15,777 nt of DNA from an uncultured Bacteroidales bacterium (lineage in GTDB: Bacteria; Bacteroidota; Bacteroidia; Bacteroidales; Marinilabiliaceae). Under the pieces are notes generated by a model. The model was not told the DNA's origin. It searched no databases and worked only from the letters and a program-made list of their open reading frames with translations. Of the stretch, positions 1 to 8,199 are shown piece by piece. Where the stretch lies: assembly GCA_937892255.1 (NCBI GenBank), contig CALAUL010000033.1:1-15777 (forward strand), read 5' to 3'. The first letter of the stretch is position 1. Each line of letters begins with the position of its first letter. Made by a program: the position numbers and the translations under genes.

Positions 1-13
1 AATTTATTATTAA

Positions 14-187
14 CTAATCAGAATTCAATTGCATTTGTAAGTTGAATTCACCTTGAGTAATAAAATACTTGTTTTCAGAATTGTCAATTAATATTATCTC
101 AAATTGCGTTCCGATTGTATTTTGAATATTTTGTTCCAGCAGAGTGGATATTTTTTCCCCCCGAGAGCAAATAATAATGGAGATCAT
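14..187 (-). pseudogene. N-terminal fragment of a GT2 glycosyltransferase (57 codons)
   Basis: This short frame starts at an ATG whose first bases overlap the stop of the preceding glycosyltransferase (ATGA), the same coupling used elsewhere in the operon, so the start is credible. It opens with MISIIICSR and continues to EIILIDNSENKY (residues 30-41), which is how one group of bacterial GT2 enzymes begins: first beta strand, helix, then an IDNSENKY strand binding the nucleotide sugar. After residue 41 the match is lost, and a TAG stop follows residue 57, so the DxD motif and the acceptor half are missing. I read the other two frames of the remaining bases and found no continuation of the family. 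It is therefore probably a truncated gene, with an assembly or sequencing error as the alternative. Only 13 bases lie beyond the stop, so the rest of the locus cannot be judged. Confidence 0.6.
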
Positions 188-993
188 AACTTTTTAATTC
201 CGTTAATACAAATATATTTTTTATTTTCAATTTTTTTGTTCATCATCGCCTCATTTACACTTTGATCTGACCAATTTTCTTTGTGATACAGATGATATTC
301 TACCGCCAAATTACGCAAAGAAAATAGCTTATGTTCGGCAGCCTCAAATCGCCATGAAATATCAATGTCTTCTCCTATTGCCGGAAGTCTGTAATCCTCA
401 TCAAAACCGTTAATCAGCAGCACATCTTCTTTCGAAAAAGACATATTGCAACCTTTTAGCACCTTCATTTTTCTAATTTTAGGAATAAAACCAAAGAAGC
501 CGTCCGGATTTATGAAAAATCCTTCTTCTACAAATCCGACACCTTTTTTCCAAGGCAACAAAAACTTCCATAATTTCTTAGAAATAGAAGTAATTCTGGA
601 TATATCCTGCATCAGATACTCAGAAAGGCCTTTGTCAAGTTTAACTCTCTTCCCTGCCAGAACTCTTCCCTTTTTAGCATAACGGACATGCATTTCAACA
701 AATCTGCTATGCAAAACGCAATCCCCGTCAATAAAAATCAGCCAATCTGTTTTCGTCGCAACGATAGCTTTATTCAAAATCGCATTTTTATTCCATCCAT
801 CATCTTCCTGAGTCAGATGCTGAATAGGGAAATCAGATGAATAAGAAGAGATAAAATTTGCCATCTCTTCACAATTTCCATCTTCAGCTACAATTACTTC
901 AAAATTTTTATAGGTCTGTCGCTCAAGTGATTTTAAAACAATTTCCAATGCAGCAACGTTTTTGTACACTGCGATAATTACAGTTGGCCTCAT
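184..993 (-). CDS. GT2 family glycosyltransferase (chondroitin-polymerase-like domain)
   Basis: Predicted cytoplasmic or membrane-associated enzyme of 269 residues that would add a sugar from a nucleotide donor to a growing surface polysaccharide. The GT-A fold signals are in order: first strand TVIIAVYKN (4-12), AEDGN at 36-40 in place of the usual DDGS, TQEDDGW at 61-67, LNKAI at 73-77, the metal-binding DGDC at 89-92, GCNMSF at 181-186 and the acidic GEDID at 207-211. The QED.G plus GCN combination matches the galactosyltransferase-C-like GT2 group that includes domains of the chondroitin polymerase KfoC. The gene begins 13 bases after the double-domain glycosyltransferase and its stop overlaps the next start. 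It is visibly more AT-rich than the genes upstream (a hand count gives 35% GC at 241-300), suggesting a different origin. The sugar and linkage cannot be told from sequence. Confidence 0.9.
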   Translation of the reverse strand: MRPTVIIAVYKNVAALEIVLKSLERQTYKNFEVIVAEDGNCEEMANFISSYSSDFPIQHLTQEDDGWNKNAILNKAIVATKTDWLIFIDGDCVLHSRFVEMHVRYAKKGRVLAGKRVKLDKGLSEYLMQDISRITSISKKLWKFLLPWKKGVGFVEEGFFINPDGFFGFIPKIRKMKVLKGCNMSFSKEDVLLINGFDEDYRLPAIGEDIDISWRFEAAEHKLFSLRNLAVEYHLYHKENWSDQSVNEAMMNKKIENKKYICINGIKKL

Positions 994-1006
994 TCGTTTT
1001 TTTTAA

Positions 1007-2587
1007 TTATTCCTTTTCTATTCCGTTCGGTGTTTTTACGATACCGGATTTGCGCGTGTTTTTGCGTATGGCTACATTTTTCGCAATAGACTCTTTTGTC
1101 TTGTACGGACGTTTGTGATCGAGGTGGAGGCAGATGGCCGAATAGACAATCTGCTTTGACTTGATGCCCATGTTGAACATGCGTTCTCCAAACTCTCTGT
1201 CCTGTCCGCCGTACTGCATATCCTCGTTAAAACCATTGACTTTCAATACATCTGTTCTCCAGCCCGAAGCATTACAACCGTTCCATGTAGCACCTCGTGG
1301 GGTAATACGGTTCATCATACGTGTAAACCATTGCGTGGTGATGAGTTTCGTACATTTGAAAGTCCATTTGAGCCCTCTTTTCATAAGCCACTTCAATGAG
1401 AAAGCACGTTGAGTATCCACATCTTCCTTCGTAAGCTCAAGACTTATATCCATTGGTAATTTGAAATAGCCTCCCGAGAGGAAATATCCTGGCTCGGCAT
1501 ACTTCTTATGTACAGCGACGAAATCTTTGCGAGGAATACAATCTTGATCGGTAAATATCAAATAGTCTGCTGTACTTGTCACGATGGCTTTGTTGAGTAT
1601 CTGCGACTTCTGAAAACCTCGGTCTTCGTGCCATATATGTTTTATTGGCAGCAACCTTGCGTATTTCTCTATAAGCTGACGTGTATCATCGCGCGAACCG
1701 TCGTCGGCTATGACTATTTCATCTGGTTTTACGCTTTGACGCAAATATCCCCACAAGACTTTCTCAAGCCAAGCCGGCGAGTTGTATGTGGAAATAATAA
1801 CACCAACGGTGAAACAACCGCTCTTTGTGCACAGCGTCTTATTGATTTCGTATTCCAAGAGTTTACTTAACACCACATACTTATAATACGCAAACTTACA
1901 TGCGTGGATATAGCCTATCTTTCCATAAAAAAGTCCTCCTTTTAGCACATAAAATTTGAAAAAATGGAACATTGGCTCAAATAAGAGTTTTAAGAAATAA
2001 ACTTTCGTTCCTTTGCGACGACTGACTTCATTGTCCGTGTATTCGTTAAGTTGAACGAATATAGTAGACAAATCCTTATTAAGATGAACCATTGCCAAGC
2101 CTTTCTTGTGTGCCGGAATACGTTCGATGCGTCCATTTATCTTTGGACGAGAATGAATGGTCTCTGGCCAATAACAACAATCACGTTTGACGAAACGCAA
2201 TTGATAATCCGGATACGAAGAAGGCAAGAATACATTCATAAACATATTCTTACGAGCAACGAACAAACCCTCCGGACAATCTTTGGACTTCACTCTATTA
2301 TACAGATAATCTCTAAGCTCATTTGGGATAACCTCGTCGGCGTCTACAACCAAAACCCACTCATGTTTTGCGTTACGTATAGCGAAGTTGCGTGCCGGCT
2401 CGACGATGTTGTGCGAACCTCGTTCAAATGTCACAATCCTGCAATTGTATCTGCGGGCTATCTCTAATGTGCTGTCGGAACTTTCCATGTCGCATATCAA
2501 CACCTCGTCAAAGTCCTTGACGGCATCGAGTACTTGTGGCAGATACTGCTCGGCGTTGTATGTATTGATGACTACTGATATTGGCAT
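1007..2587 (-). CDS. Two-domain fused GT2 glycosyltransferase
   Basis: A single uninterrupted frame of 526 residues with two complete GT2 catalytic domains. The first (about 1-250) has ISVVINTYN (3-11), DMESSD (33-38), the DxD-type VDADE (81-85) and a hydrophobic-basic tail around 205-245. This resembles the WaaE/KdtX lipopolysaccharide-core glucosyltransferase group. The second (about 258-526) has VGVIISTYN (261-269), ADDGS (294-298), WHEDRGF (319-325), LNKAI (331-335), DQDC (347-350), NGCNASGW (436-443) and NEDMQYGGQDREFG (454-467), close to the KfoC-like domains of both neighbouring genes. It is likely a bifunctional transferase adding two successive sugars. The start is the first ATG of the domain, 21 bases after the previous stop. 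Substrates are unknown. The fusion is seen directly; the bifunctional role is inferred. Confidence 0.9.
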   Translation of the reverse strand: MPISVVINTYNAEQYLPQVLDAVKDFDEVLICDMESSDSTLEIARRYNCRIVTFERGSHNIVEPARNFAIRNAKHEWVLVVDADEVIPNELRDYLYNRVKSKDCPEGLFVARKNMFMNVFLPSSYPDYQLRFVKRDCCYWPETIHSRPKINGRIERIPAHKKGLAMVHLNKDLSTIFVQLNEYTDNEVSRRKGTKVYFLKLLFEPMFHFFKFYVLKGGLFYGKIGYIHACKFAYYKYVVLSKLLEYEINKTLCTKSGCFTVGVIISTYNSPAWLEKVLWGYLRQSVKPDEIVIADDGSRDDTRQLIEKYARLLPIKHIWHEDRGFQKSQILNKAIVTSTADYLIFTDQDCIPRKDFVAVHKKYAEPGYFLSGGYFKLPMDISLELTKEDVDTQRAFSLKWLMKRGLKWTFKCTKLITTQWFTRMMNRITPRGATWNGCNASGWRTDVLKVNGFNEDMQYGGQDREFGERMFNMGIKSKQIVYSAICLHLDHKRPYKTKESIAKNVAIRKNTRKSGIVKTPNGIEKE

Positions 2588-2608
2588 AGGTTTATATAAA
2601 TATCTTTT

Positions 2609-3400
2609 CTATAAGTACTTGTTAACTCCGTTGTCACACCACGTCAACTTGTTCTCTTTGACAAACTCAAGCCTATCGAGATGTTGTTGTTCGTTGTCGC
2701 GTGAAGCTTCGGTGTGGTACAGATGATACAAAACCGCTCCAAACTTAATAAATTTTTTCCGTACTCCACTAAAGTGTAATCTGAATGCTATCTCACCATC
2801 TTCATGCCCCCACTGCGTAAGGTCTTCATTATAACCATTGACGCTGATAAGGTCTTCTCTCCAAAATGCCATGTTGCAACCTCGCAGATGGTCTATTTTC
2901 TTTTGTCCGTAACGTGTCGCCATGTACCGACGCAACAACTTACATCTAAGAGAATTTGTTGCGTAAGACAGAGGCATATTAAAAAGATTGGGTTGTGACA
3001 TTTTGCCCTCAATAATCTTACGACTTATTTTTTCGTCAAGACGCACTCGACTGCCGCAGACGAAATGTCCTTTCTCTGCTATTTCGATATGGTCCTCTAT
3101 GAAATGTGACTCCAAGACAACATCACCATCTATCTGTATGATGTAATCTCCTTTCGCTTGTGAGATAGCTTTGTTGCGTATTGCTGAGAGTCGAAAACCA
3201 TTATCTTCATGCCATACATGAACGATAGGCACATGCGTGGTGCAAGAGAACAACGTTATTAGTTTCTTTGTCTCCTCCGTTGAGCCATCGTCTGCTATGA
3301 TAATTTCAAACGGAGCGATGGTCTGTGACGCAACGCTTTCCAAACACCTAAGCAAAGTCTGTGGCCAATTGTATGTTGAGATGATGAGTGATACTTTCAT
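2609..3400 (-). CDS. GT2 family glycosyltransferase
   Basis: 263-residue glycosyltransferase for the same surface polysaccharide. Visible motifs are VSLIISTYN (3-11), ADDGS (36-40), VWHEDNGF (62-69), RNKAIS (75-80), the donor/metal site DGD (91-93), RGCNMAF (173-179) and NEDLTQWGHEDGE (191-203), which supplies the probable catalytic acidic residues. The layout is the same as the 184-993 protein and the second domain of the 1007-2587 protein, so the three domains are probably related by duplication. The start is an ATG 3 bases after the preceding stop, which implies translational coupling. Donor and acceptor are not predictable. Confidence 0.9.
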   Translation of the reverse strand: MKVSLIISTYNWPQTLLRCLESVASQTIAPFEIIIADDGSTEETKKLITLFSCTTHVPIVHVWHEDNGFRLSAIRNKAISQAKGDYIIQIDGDVVLESHFIEDHIEIAEKGHFVCGSRVRLDEKISRKIIEGKMSQPNLFNMPLSYATNSLRCKLLRRYMATRYGQKKIDHLRGCNMAFWREDLISVNGYNEDLTQWGHEDGEIAFRLHFSGVRKKFIKFGAVLYHLYHTEASRDNEQQHLDRLEFVKENKLTWCDNGVNKYL

Positions 3401-3403
3401 GAC

Positions 3404-4390
3404 TTATTCACATCGTTCTTTACCCATTCCATAACCTTTCGCCTTGATGAAGGGCTTTAACAGTGTGTATTTGAGATACGAAAACGGCATCAGTCGCTGT
3501 TGCATAGCATTTAGCTGTTTTATTATCTCTTCGGAGTAACCCGATGACTTAAAAAGTCGGTAATACACTTTTGCTGATAACAAGAGTTTGAGACTGCTTA
3601 TATTGAGCACTTTTCCGGCATACAACGTATAATTCATACACTCGTCCATAGCCTTTACATATCGTTCACCTTGCATGTGTGCCGACTGTGTCACGCAACC
3701 CGAATGACGACGGAAGTAATTGAGTTTCTTATACACCTCAATGACCCCACCCGTCAACGCCATATTAAACCAAAAACGCCAATCACCACAATAACGCATA
3801 TTGAAACACTCCACATCTGTCAATTGTTCGTAGGTCGAGCGACGAAAGACAACACCACTGGCATTATAGACAAAGTTATACCAAAAGAGATTGCGCTCTG
3901 CATACATTCGTCCATCAAAATATTTATGTCCATCCGGATTCTCTCTCTGACGTTTTGTCCAATTATCAATGTCGTGTTCAAGGTAGTTGTCATTCTCGTC
4001 TATCTGATACGAACCGGAAAAACAAATTGAGGCGTTTTCGTATTTCTCCATGAGTGGCACTAACGTCTCCAAAAACGTTAGTTCGCAATAGTCGTCGCTC
4101 TCTGCTATCCAGATGTATTTGCCGTTTGCCTTTTCAAAGCCTTTCTTCCACTGTAGAAAGGGACTTCCCGAATTGCTCTCATTGACGATGAGGTCTACAA
4201 TGCGAGGGTCTTGTCCTTTCCACCTACGCATACATTCCATGCTGTTATCTGTCGATGCATCATCGAGCATCACAACTTCTATGTTGCGATATGTCTGTCC
4301 GAGGACTGTTGACAAACGTTTGTCGAGAAATTGCGCATAGTTGTAGTTGGGGACTATGACTGTCACTAAGGATGTTTGTTGACTATTCAT
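3404..4390 (-). CDS. GT2 family glycosyltransferase
   Basis: 328-residue GT2 enzyme from a different subgroup than the next three. The N-terminal GT-A domain shows VTVIVPNYNYAQFL (9-22), LDDAS (42-46), SGSPFLQWKKGFEKANG (74-90) and the DxD-type ESDD (97-100). A longer acceptor-side domain follows, with an aromatic, basic C-terminus. The start codon overlaps the stop of the WbsX-like gene (ATGA), a strong sign of a real start and of translational coupling. The role is predicted to be addition of one sugar to the capsule or O-antigen-like repeat unit at the inner face of the inner membrane. The sugar is unknown. Confidence 0.9.
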   Translation of the reverse strand: MNSQQTSLVTVIVPNYNYAQFLDKRLSTVLGQTYRNIEVVMLDDASTDNSMECMRRWKGQDPRIVDLIVNESNSGSPFLQWKKGFEKANGKYIWIAESDDYCELTFLETLVPLMEKYENASICFSGSYQIDENDNYLEHDIDNWTKRQRENPDGHKYFDGRMYAERNLFWYNFVYNASGVVFRRSTYEQLTDVECFNMRYCGDWRFWFNMALTGGVIEVYKKLNYFRRHSGCVTQSAHMQGERYVKAMDECMNYTLYAGKVLNISSLKLLLSAKVYYRLFKSSGYSEEIIKQLNAMQQRLMPFSYLKYTLLKPFIKAKGYGMGKERCE

Positions 4391-5466
4391 GGTAAGATGT
4401 GTTTTGCCAAGACTTCCAAATAACGTTTGCCGTATTTTAAATCCGGTTCAAGATAGTTGCCTTCGCCCCACTCATTCCACGATTTGACGAAGATGATACG
4501 TTTGTCGTCACTTCGTCCTTCGATACACGTCATGGCTTCTGCTACATGCGCGTCGAAGAGTTCGGGTGTCGAAGCATCAAGCACCAAAGCATTGGTAAGC
4601 GAGCGAGGTGAGTGGTCCCAGTTGGGAATTACTGTCGGAAAAACGTCGTCGGCCGAGTCTAACGCTCTGTCTACGAAATATTGCATCGCTTTAGCATATG
4701 GCACGATGAATGGCTGTTTTAGCCATTTGTGACGAAGACGCGACAGTTTGTGCAATCTCGGATTACGTGTCTTGTAATCGAAGAGTCGCACTACGTTGAT
4801 GGCGTCAAATCCCATCTCTTCAAGCGTTGAACGTTGTTCTTTAAGGAAGTAGGAATGTGCAACAAAATATATGCCGTCAAGTCCGTTCTCCACAGCCAAT
4901 CTGCGCCATAGGTCAATGAAAAGTTTCATCTCCGGGTGCTCCATTGGTTTGTAAACCACAAACAGCGGTTTCCCGTCAACGGTGATATAGCGTTTGTCCT
5001 TAAATGCCGGCAATACGTCATAGAAGTGACGAGTGTAGTCTTCAACACCCAAGTAACGTTGCTCGATAAGCGAATCGACGCTTTTCAGTCCGTGAAAGAA
5101 CCCTTTCCACGACTCGTTGGCCCAAGCGAGGCAGAATGGAAAATCTGGTTTGCCCGACATCAGAACTTCATTGAAAGGTCTTTCAAGCAGACGTTTCCCC
5201 TCGCCAAACCAATAGTGCCAATAGCAAAAACCTTCTACGCCGTATCGACGAGCCATTTGAGCTTGTGCCTCGCGTGTCTCGGCTACGCGCAAATCGTAAT
5301 ATCCCAAGTCTGCCGGTACTTTAGGCTGATAGTGATTGCGGTACAACGCACGTGCTTTGCCTACGTTGGTCCACTCTGTGAATCCTTCGCCCCACCATCT
5401 GTTGTTCTCCTCTATAGGGTGAAACTGTGGCAAATAAAATGCTATGACACGTGCTTTATTTTTCAT
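4387..5466 (-). CDS. WbsX-like (GH99-like) polysaccharide biosynthesis protein
   Basis: 359-residue member of the WbsX family, related in fold to GH99 endo-mannosidases and found inside O-antigen and capsule clusters. Hallmarks are IAFYLPQFHPIEENNRWWG (8-26), GFTEW (28-32), GVEGFCYWHYWF (76-87), the FCLAWANESW strand (111-120) and the C-terminal WNEWGEGNYLEP (330-341). The ATG at 5466 was chosen over an upstream in-frame ATG at 5529 because it lies directly before the family's first strand and leaves only an 11-base overlap with the previous gene. No signal peptide or membrane segment is seen, so it should act in the cytoplasm. It is often annotated as a glycosyltransferase, but the family's actual reaction is poorly established, so transferase and hydrolase roles both remain open. 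Confidence 0.88.
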   Translation of the reverse strand: MKNKARVIAFYLPQFHPIEENNRWWGEGFTEWTNVGKARALYRNHYQPKVPADLGYYDLRVAETREAQAQMARRYGVEGFCYWHYWFGEGKRLLERPFNEVLMSGKPDFPFCLAWANESWKGFFHGLKSVDSLIEQRYLGVEDYTRHFYDVLPAFKDKRYITVDGKPLFVVYKPMEHPEMKLFIDLWRRLAVENGLDGIYFVAHSYFLKEQRSTLEEMGFDAINVVRLFDYKTRNPRLHKLSRLRHKWLKQPFIVPYAKAMQYFVDRALDSADDVFPTVIPNWDHSPRSLTNALVLDASTPELFDAHVAEAMTCIEGRSDDKRIIFVKSWNEWGEGNYLEPDLKYGKRYLEVLAKHILP

Positions 5467-6472
5467 ACAAATCTTTTTCTGGTGTTTTACCTCCCATGAC
5501 AAAAAGTCGCGAGAATCGCAATGTTGCATAAAAACGTTTGGGGTTGTTTACCAAACGTTGTAGACGTCTCTGTGTCTTCTTTGTCAACAGCGATGTCACC
5601 GACTCCGGGAAGTCCTTCAGCTCTTGTGCTATCGACTCTATATATCGTAAGGCAAGGACCTTATCTTTTATTTCTCGTGCTATGCGTTTCGACTCTTGCA
5701 CTCCTACCTTACAGAGGTATGCCTGCCACTCTTCGGCTCTGCCGGGCATGATGGACTTTTCTATCAGAAACTTACATCTCATTTGTTCTGCTCTAAAGAA
5801 CATATATCTGGTTTTCGCAGGGTCGGAATATATGGTGCTTCCTCTGCGCTGTCGATAATGATACAACGGCACGTGTACAGACACTATCTTTTGAGCGTTG
5901 GCAAACCATCTTGGCATGATGGCGTAGTCTTCAAATATCATTCCTTTGGGCATTTCATCTGTCAGAACTTCTCGTTTGAAGAGCTTGTCCCACAGATAAC
6001 TCCTTATCTCGTTGTCGTAAATAAGACGTTCCAACGCCTCGTCGCGAGTATATTCTACTATGTCGTTGTCGTCGTTGTACACCTTTGATTTATTCGTGTA
6101 TTCGTCCCAATAACCACAAATGACAATGTCGGCATCGTGCTGTTTGGCAGTCGAAAGCATGGTAGCATACATCGTTGGCTCTGTCCAATCATCACTATCC
6201 ACAAAACCTATGTATCGTCCCTTTGCCATTTGAAGAGCCATATTACGACTGTCGGCCTGTCCGGAGTTCTCTTTATGAATGACTTTTATTCGTTCGTCTC
6301 TCTTTGCCCACTCATCGCACATCGTGCCGGAATTGTCTTTTGAGCCGTCATCGACCAACAGCAATTCCCATTCTGTAAATGTCTGTGCCATTATTGACTC
6401 TACGCACTGCGACAAGTACTTCTCCATGTTGTAAACGGGGACAATGATTGATATTTCTGGATTTTGATTCAT
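5456..6472 (-). CDS. GT2 family glycosyltransferase
   Basis: 338-residue GT2 enzyme of the common capsule/exopolysaccharide type. Motifs are ISIIVPVYNMEKYL (7-20), VDDGSKDNS (40-48), ENSGQADSRN (68-77), the DxD-type VDSDDW (91-96) and an ED pair (181-182) in the position of the catalytic base. The start at 6472 is preferred to an in-frame ATG at 6538 because it overlaps the wzi stop as ATGA and sits six residues before the first beta strand; the longer form would add 22 residues with no family match. It is the first sugar transferase after wzi. The C-terminal third is basic and amphipathic, which could bind the membrane. Specificity is unknown. Confidence 0.9.
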   Translation of the reverse strand: MNQNPEISIIVPVYNMEKYLSQCVESIMAQTFTEWELLLVDDGSKDNSGTMCDEWAKRDERIKVIHKENSGQADSRNMALQMAKGRYIGFVDSDDWTEPTMYATMLSTAKQHDADIVICGYWDEYTNKSKVYNDDNDIVEYTRDEALERLIYDNEIRSYLWDKLFKREVLTDEMPKGMIFEDYAIMPRWFANAQKIVSVHVPLYHYRQRRGSTIYSDPAKTRYMFFRAEQMRCKFLIEKSIMPGRAEEWQAYLCKVGVQESKRIAREIKDKVLALRYIESIAQELKDFPESVTSLLTKKTQRRLQRLVNNPKRFYATLRFSRLFVMGGKTPEKDLYEK

Positions 6473-8127
6473 CGCTTTACACTTATTTGATATTTGACTC
6501 CTACACGAATTGCAATAGCTTCGTACAGTTCGCCCCAATCTGCCGTCAATGATGCGTTGAGGCTTAACGACTCTGTCATCTTATAGTCGGCAACGAACAT
6601 GGCGTAATGTTCTACTTTCGATTTGGCATAGTAGTAGTTTTCAAGTTTTGTCAGACCGAACGCTCCTCCCACGTACTTCTCGCTCAACGAACCATGATTT
6701 CTTGAGAACGTATATTTGGCTTTGTATGACAGTTTCTCGCCATTGCCCGCAATTCCTAATGTGACGGCATCGACCCTGTTGTTGATGAAGAATCCGTAGT
6801 TCGACGAATTGCCTTTGCCCTTCATGTATTTGCTTTGTGTGATATACGAGTGGAAGAGTGGCGTTCCGATTGACAATCCGTCAACGCTCCAACCCTGATA
6901 ATATAGCCCGTTGTTAAGATAACTCTTGCGTCCACCGTGTGTGCCATTGTTCCAATGTTCACGTAAGAACTTATTGTAGCACCATTGATTCAATACCCAA
7001 CCTGTCTCGTTTTCCCAAGCGTCTATGTCATCTTGCGTGAAGTGTGCATATATCCAATTCCAAAAGCCGGTGTCGTCCATGGGAACATCTCCGGGATAGA
7101 CTTCCATCAGTTTGCCGTTCTTGTCATAACCTATGGGGTCGGGCGTCCCCTCGCCCAACTGGTCGCTTGTTCGCATCCATTCCACACAGAACGCCGACAG
7201 CCACTTGTTCTCCCCGAGAGTGACGTGCAAACCAAGGATATGGTCTTTGTTAAGTGTGCCGAAAGGATTCGTGCCGCCGTTGTCCTTAAACATGCGTTGA
7301 TAGTAAAGATGAGCTTTTATGTCGGTCAACTCTATGTCCAAACCCATGTCCCACAATCCCTGATGTCCTCCGGCGGCATTTGTCGCTTCTCCTCGCATCG
7401 AGGTATCACGAAATTTCTCACTGCCTTTTCCTATAAACGACGCCCAGAAATCAGTAGGAATTTCCGTGCCGTCAGGTCTCGTTCCTCCCATCATGACACT
7501 GTGCACCAATCCGAAATAAGGCTTCACATGCCAACCTCCAAGACGACCATAAGCAAATTTCTCGTGCAATATGACGTCCTTAGTATATTTAGGGTTATCT
7601 TCATTGAATAGCATTCCAAGATAACAGCCGCCCTTTATCTGTAGCCAATCAAGTGTGTACGGAATACTCCACCAATCGAATATTCCGACTCCTATACGCG
7701 GTGTTGGACGGGCATTGCTCGACATGAGATAATTACCCGAAGTAAGGTCATCATATTTTGCCAACGGAGAGAAGGCTTCCATGCCGGCAGTAAAGTCTAC
7801 CATATATATATTGCCTTTGAGAAATGCCTCATGGACCATCGAATGGTCAAAGTTCGTCGAACCGACAAGTCCCAATCCTGCTCGAAGTTTCACATTGTCG
7901 CGTTCTACAAGACGCATGCCAACCTTGCCCCGTAAGATAAGCTCTGACGGCTCGTATTGCGAATAGACGCCCCACAGGTTAGAGTAACTCCATAGCGGAT
8001 TCAGTTCGCTGTTGCTCGAGACACTCACCGACGAAGATGCTTCAAGATTAAGCCATTCGCCCTGTGCTTGTGTCACGCCTCCAATAGATAAGAGACTCAA
8101 TAATATATGTATCTTTAGTCTTTTCAT
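6469..8127 (-). CDS. Wzi-like outer-membrane capsule assembly protein
   Basis: 552-residue exported protein assigned to the capsule assembly Wzi family, outer-membrane beta-barrels that in Gram-negative bacteria help attach capsule to the cell surface. The N-terminus MKRLKIHILLSLLSIGGVTQA is a signal peptide with likely cleavage near residue 21. The mature part alternates aromatic and polar residues as in beta-barrels, and contains family-like stretches such as PRIGVGIFDWW, the LKGNIYMVDFTAGM region and the WHVKPYFGLVHS strand. The start at 8127 was chosen because it opens the signal peptide; an in-frame ATG at 8193 would put 22 extra residues before it and would place the start upstream of the promoter. 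It heads the polysaccharide operon, and its stop overlaps the first glycosyltransferase start. The length is within the usual range for Bacteroidetes homologues. Anchoring of the product of the downstream genes is inferred from family and position. Confidence 0.82.
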   Translation of the reverse strand: MKRLKIHILLSLLSIGGVTQAQGEWLNLEASSSVSVSSNSELNPLWSYSNLWGVYSQYEPSELILRGKVGMRLVERDNVKLRAGLGLVGSTNFDHSMVHEAFLKGNIYMVDFTAGMEAFSPLAKYDDLTSGNYLMSSNARPTPRIGVGIFDWWSIPYTLDWLQIKGGCYLGMLFNEDNPKYTKDVILHEKFAYGRLGGWHVKPYFGLVHSVMMGGTRPDGTEIPTDFWASFIGKGSEKFRDTSMRGEATNAAGGHQGLWDMGLDIELTDIKAHLYYQRMFKDNGGTNPFGTLNKDHILGLHVTLGENKWLSAFCVEWMRTSDQLGEGTPDPIGYDKNGKLMEVYPGDVPMDDTGFWNWIYAHFTQDDIDAWENETGWVLNQWCYNKFLREHWNNGTHGGRKSYLNNGLYYQGWSVDGLSIGTPLFHSYITQSKYMKGKGNSSNYGFFINNRVDAVTLGIAGNGEKLSYKAKYTFSRNHGSLSEKYVGGAFGLTKLENYYYAKSKVEHYAMFVADYKMTESLSLNASLTADWGELYEAIAIRVGVKYQISVKR

Positions 8128-8135
8128 TTCGAGCA

Positions 8136-8166
8136 CAAAAGTATAGATTATAAACCATCTGACAAA
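8136..8166 (-). promoter_or_regulatory. Promoter of the wzi/glycosyltransferase operon
   Basis: On the minus strand, TTTG (8166-8163), a 19-base spacer and TACTTTTG (8143-8136) match the Bacteroidetes primary-sigma consensus TTTG-N19~21-TAnnTTTG at every fixed position. Only 8 bases separate the -7 box from the wzi ATG, so the transcript would have almost no leader. Confidence 0.75.
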
Positions 8167-8199
8167 ATGATATAGATTTCGGTTGTTACACAAAGTGGG

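Noticed and set aside
21..50. GAATTCAA/TTGAATTC inverted repeat as an insertion-sequence end
   Set aside because: Only 8 bases per arm, with no target duplication, transposase or second end in view; noted only as context for the truncated gene.
4936..5499. 187-codon plus-strand frame opposite the WbsX-like gene
   Set aside because: Long but antisense to a well-supported gene, cysteine-rich and without family resemblance; a shadow frame.
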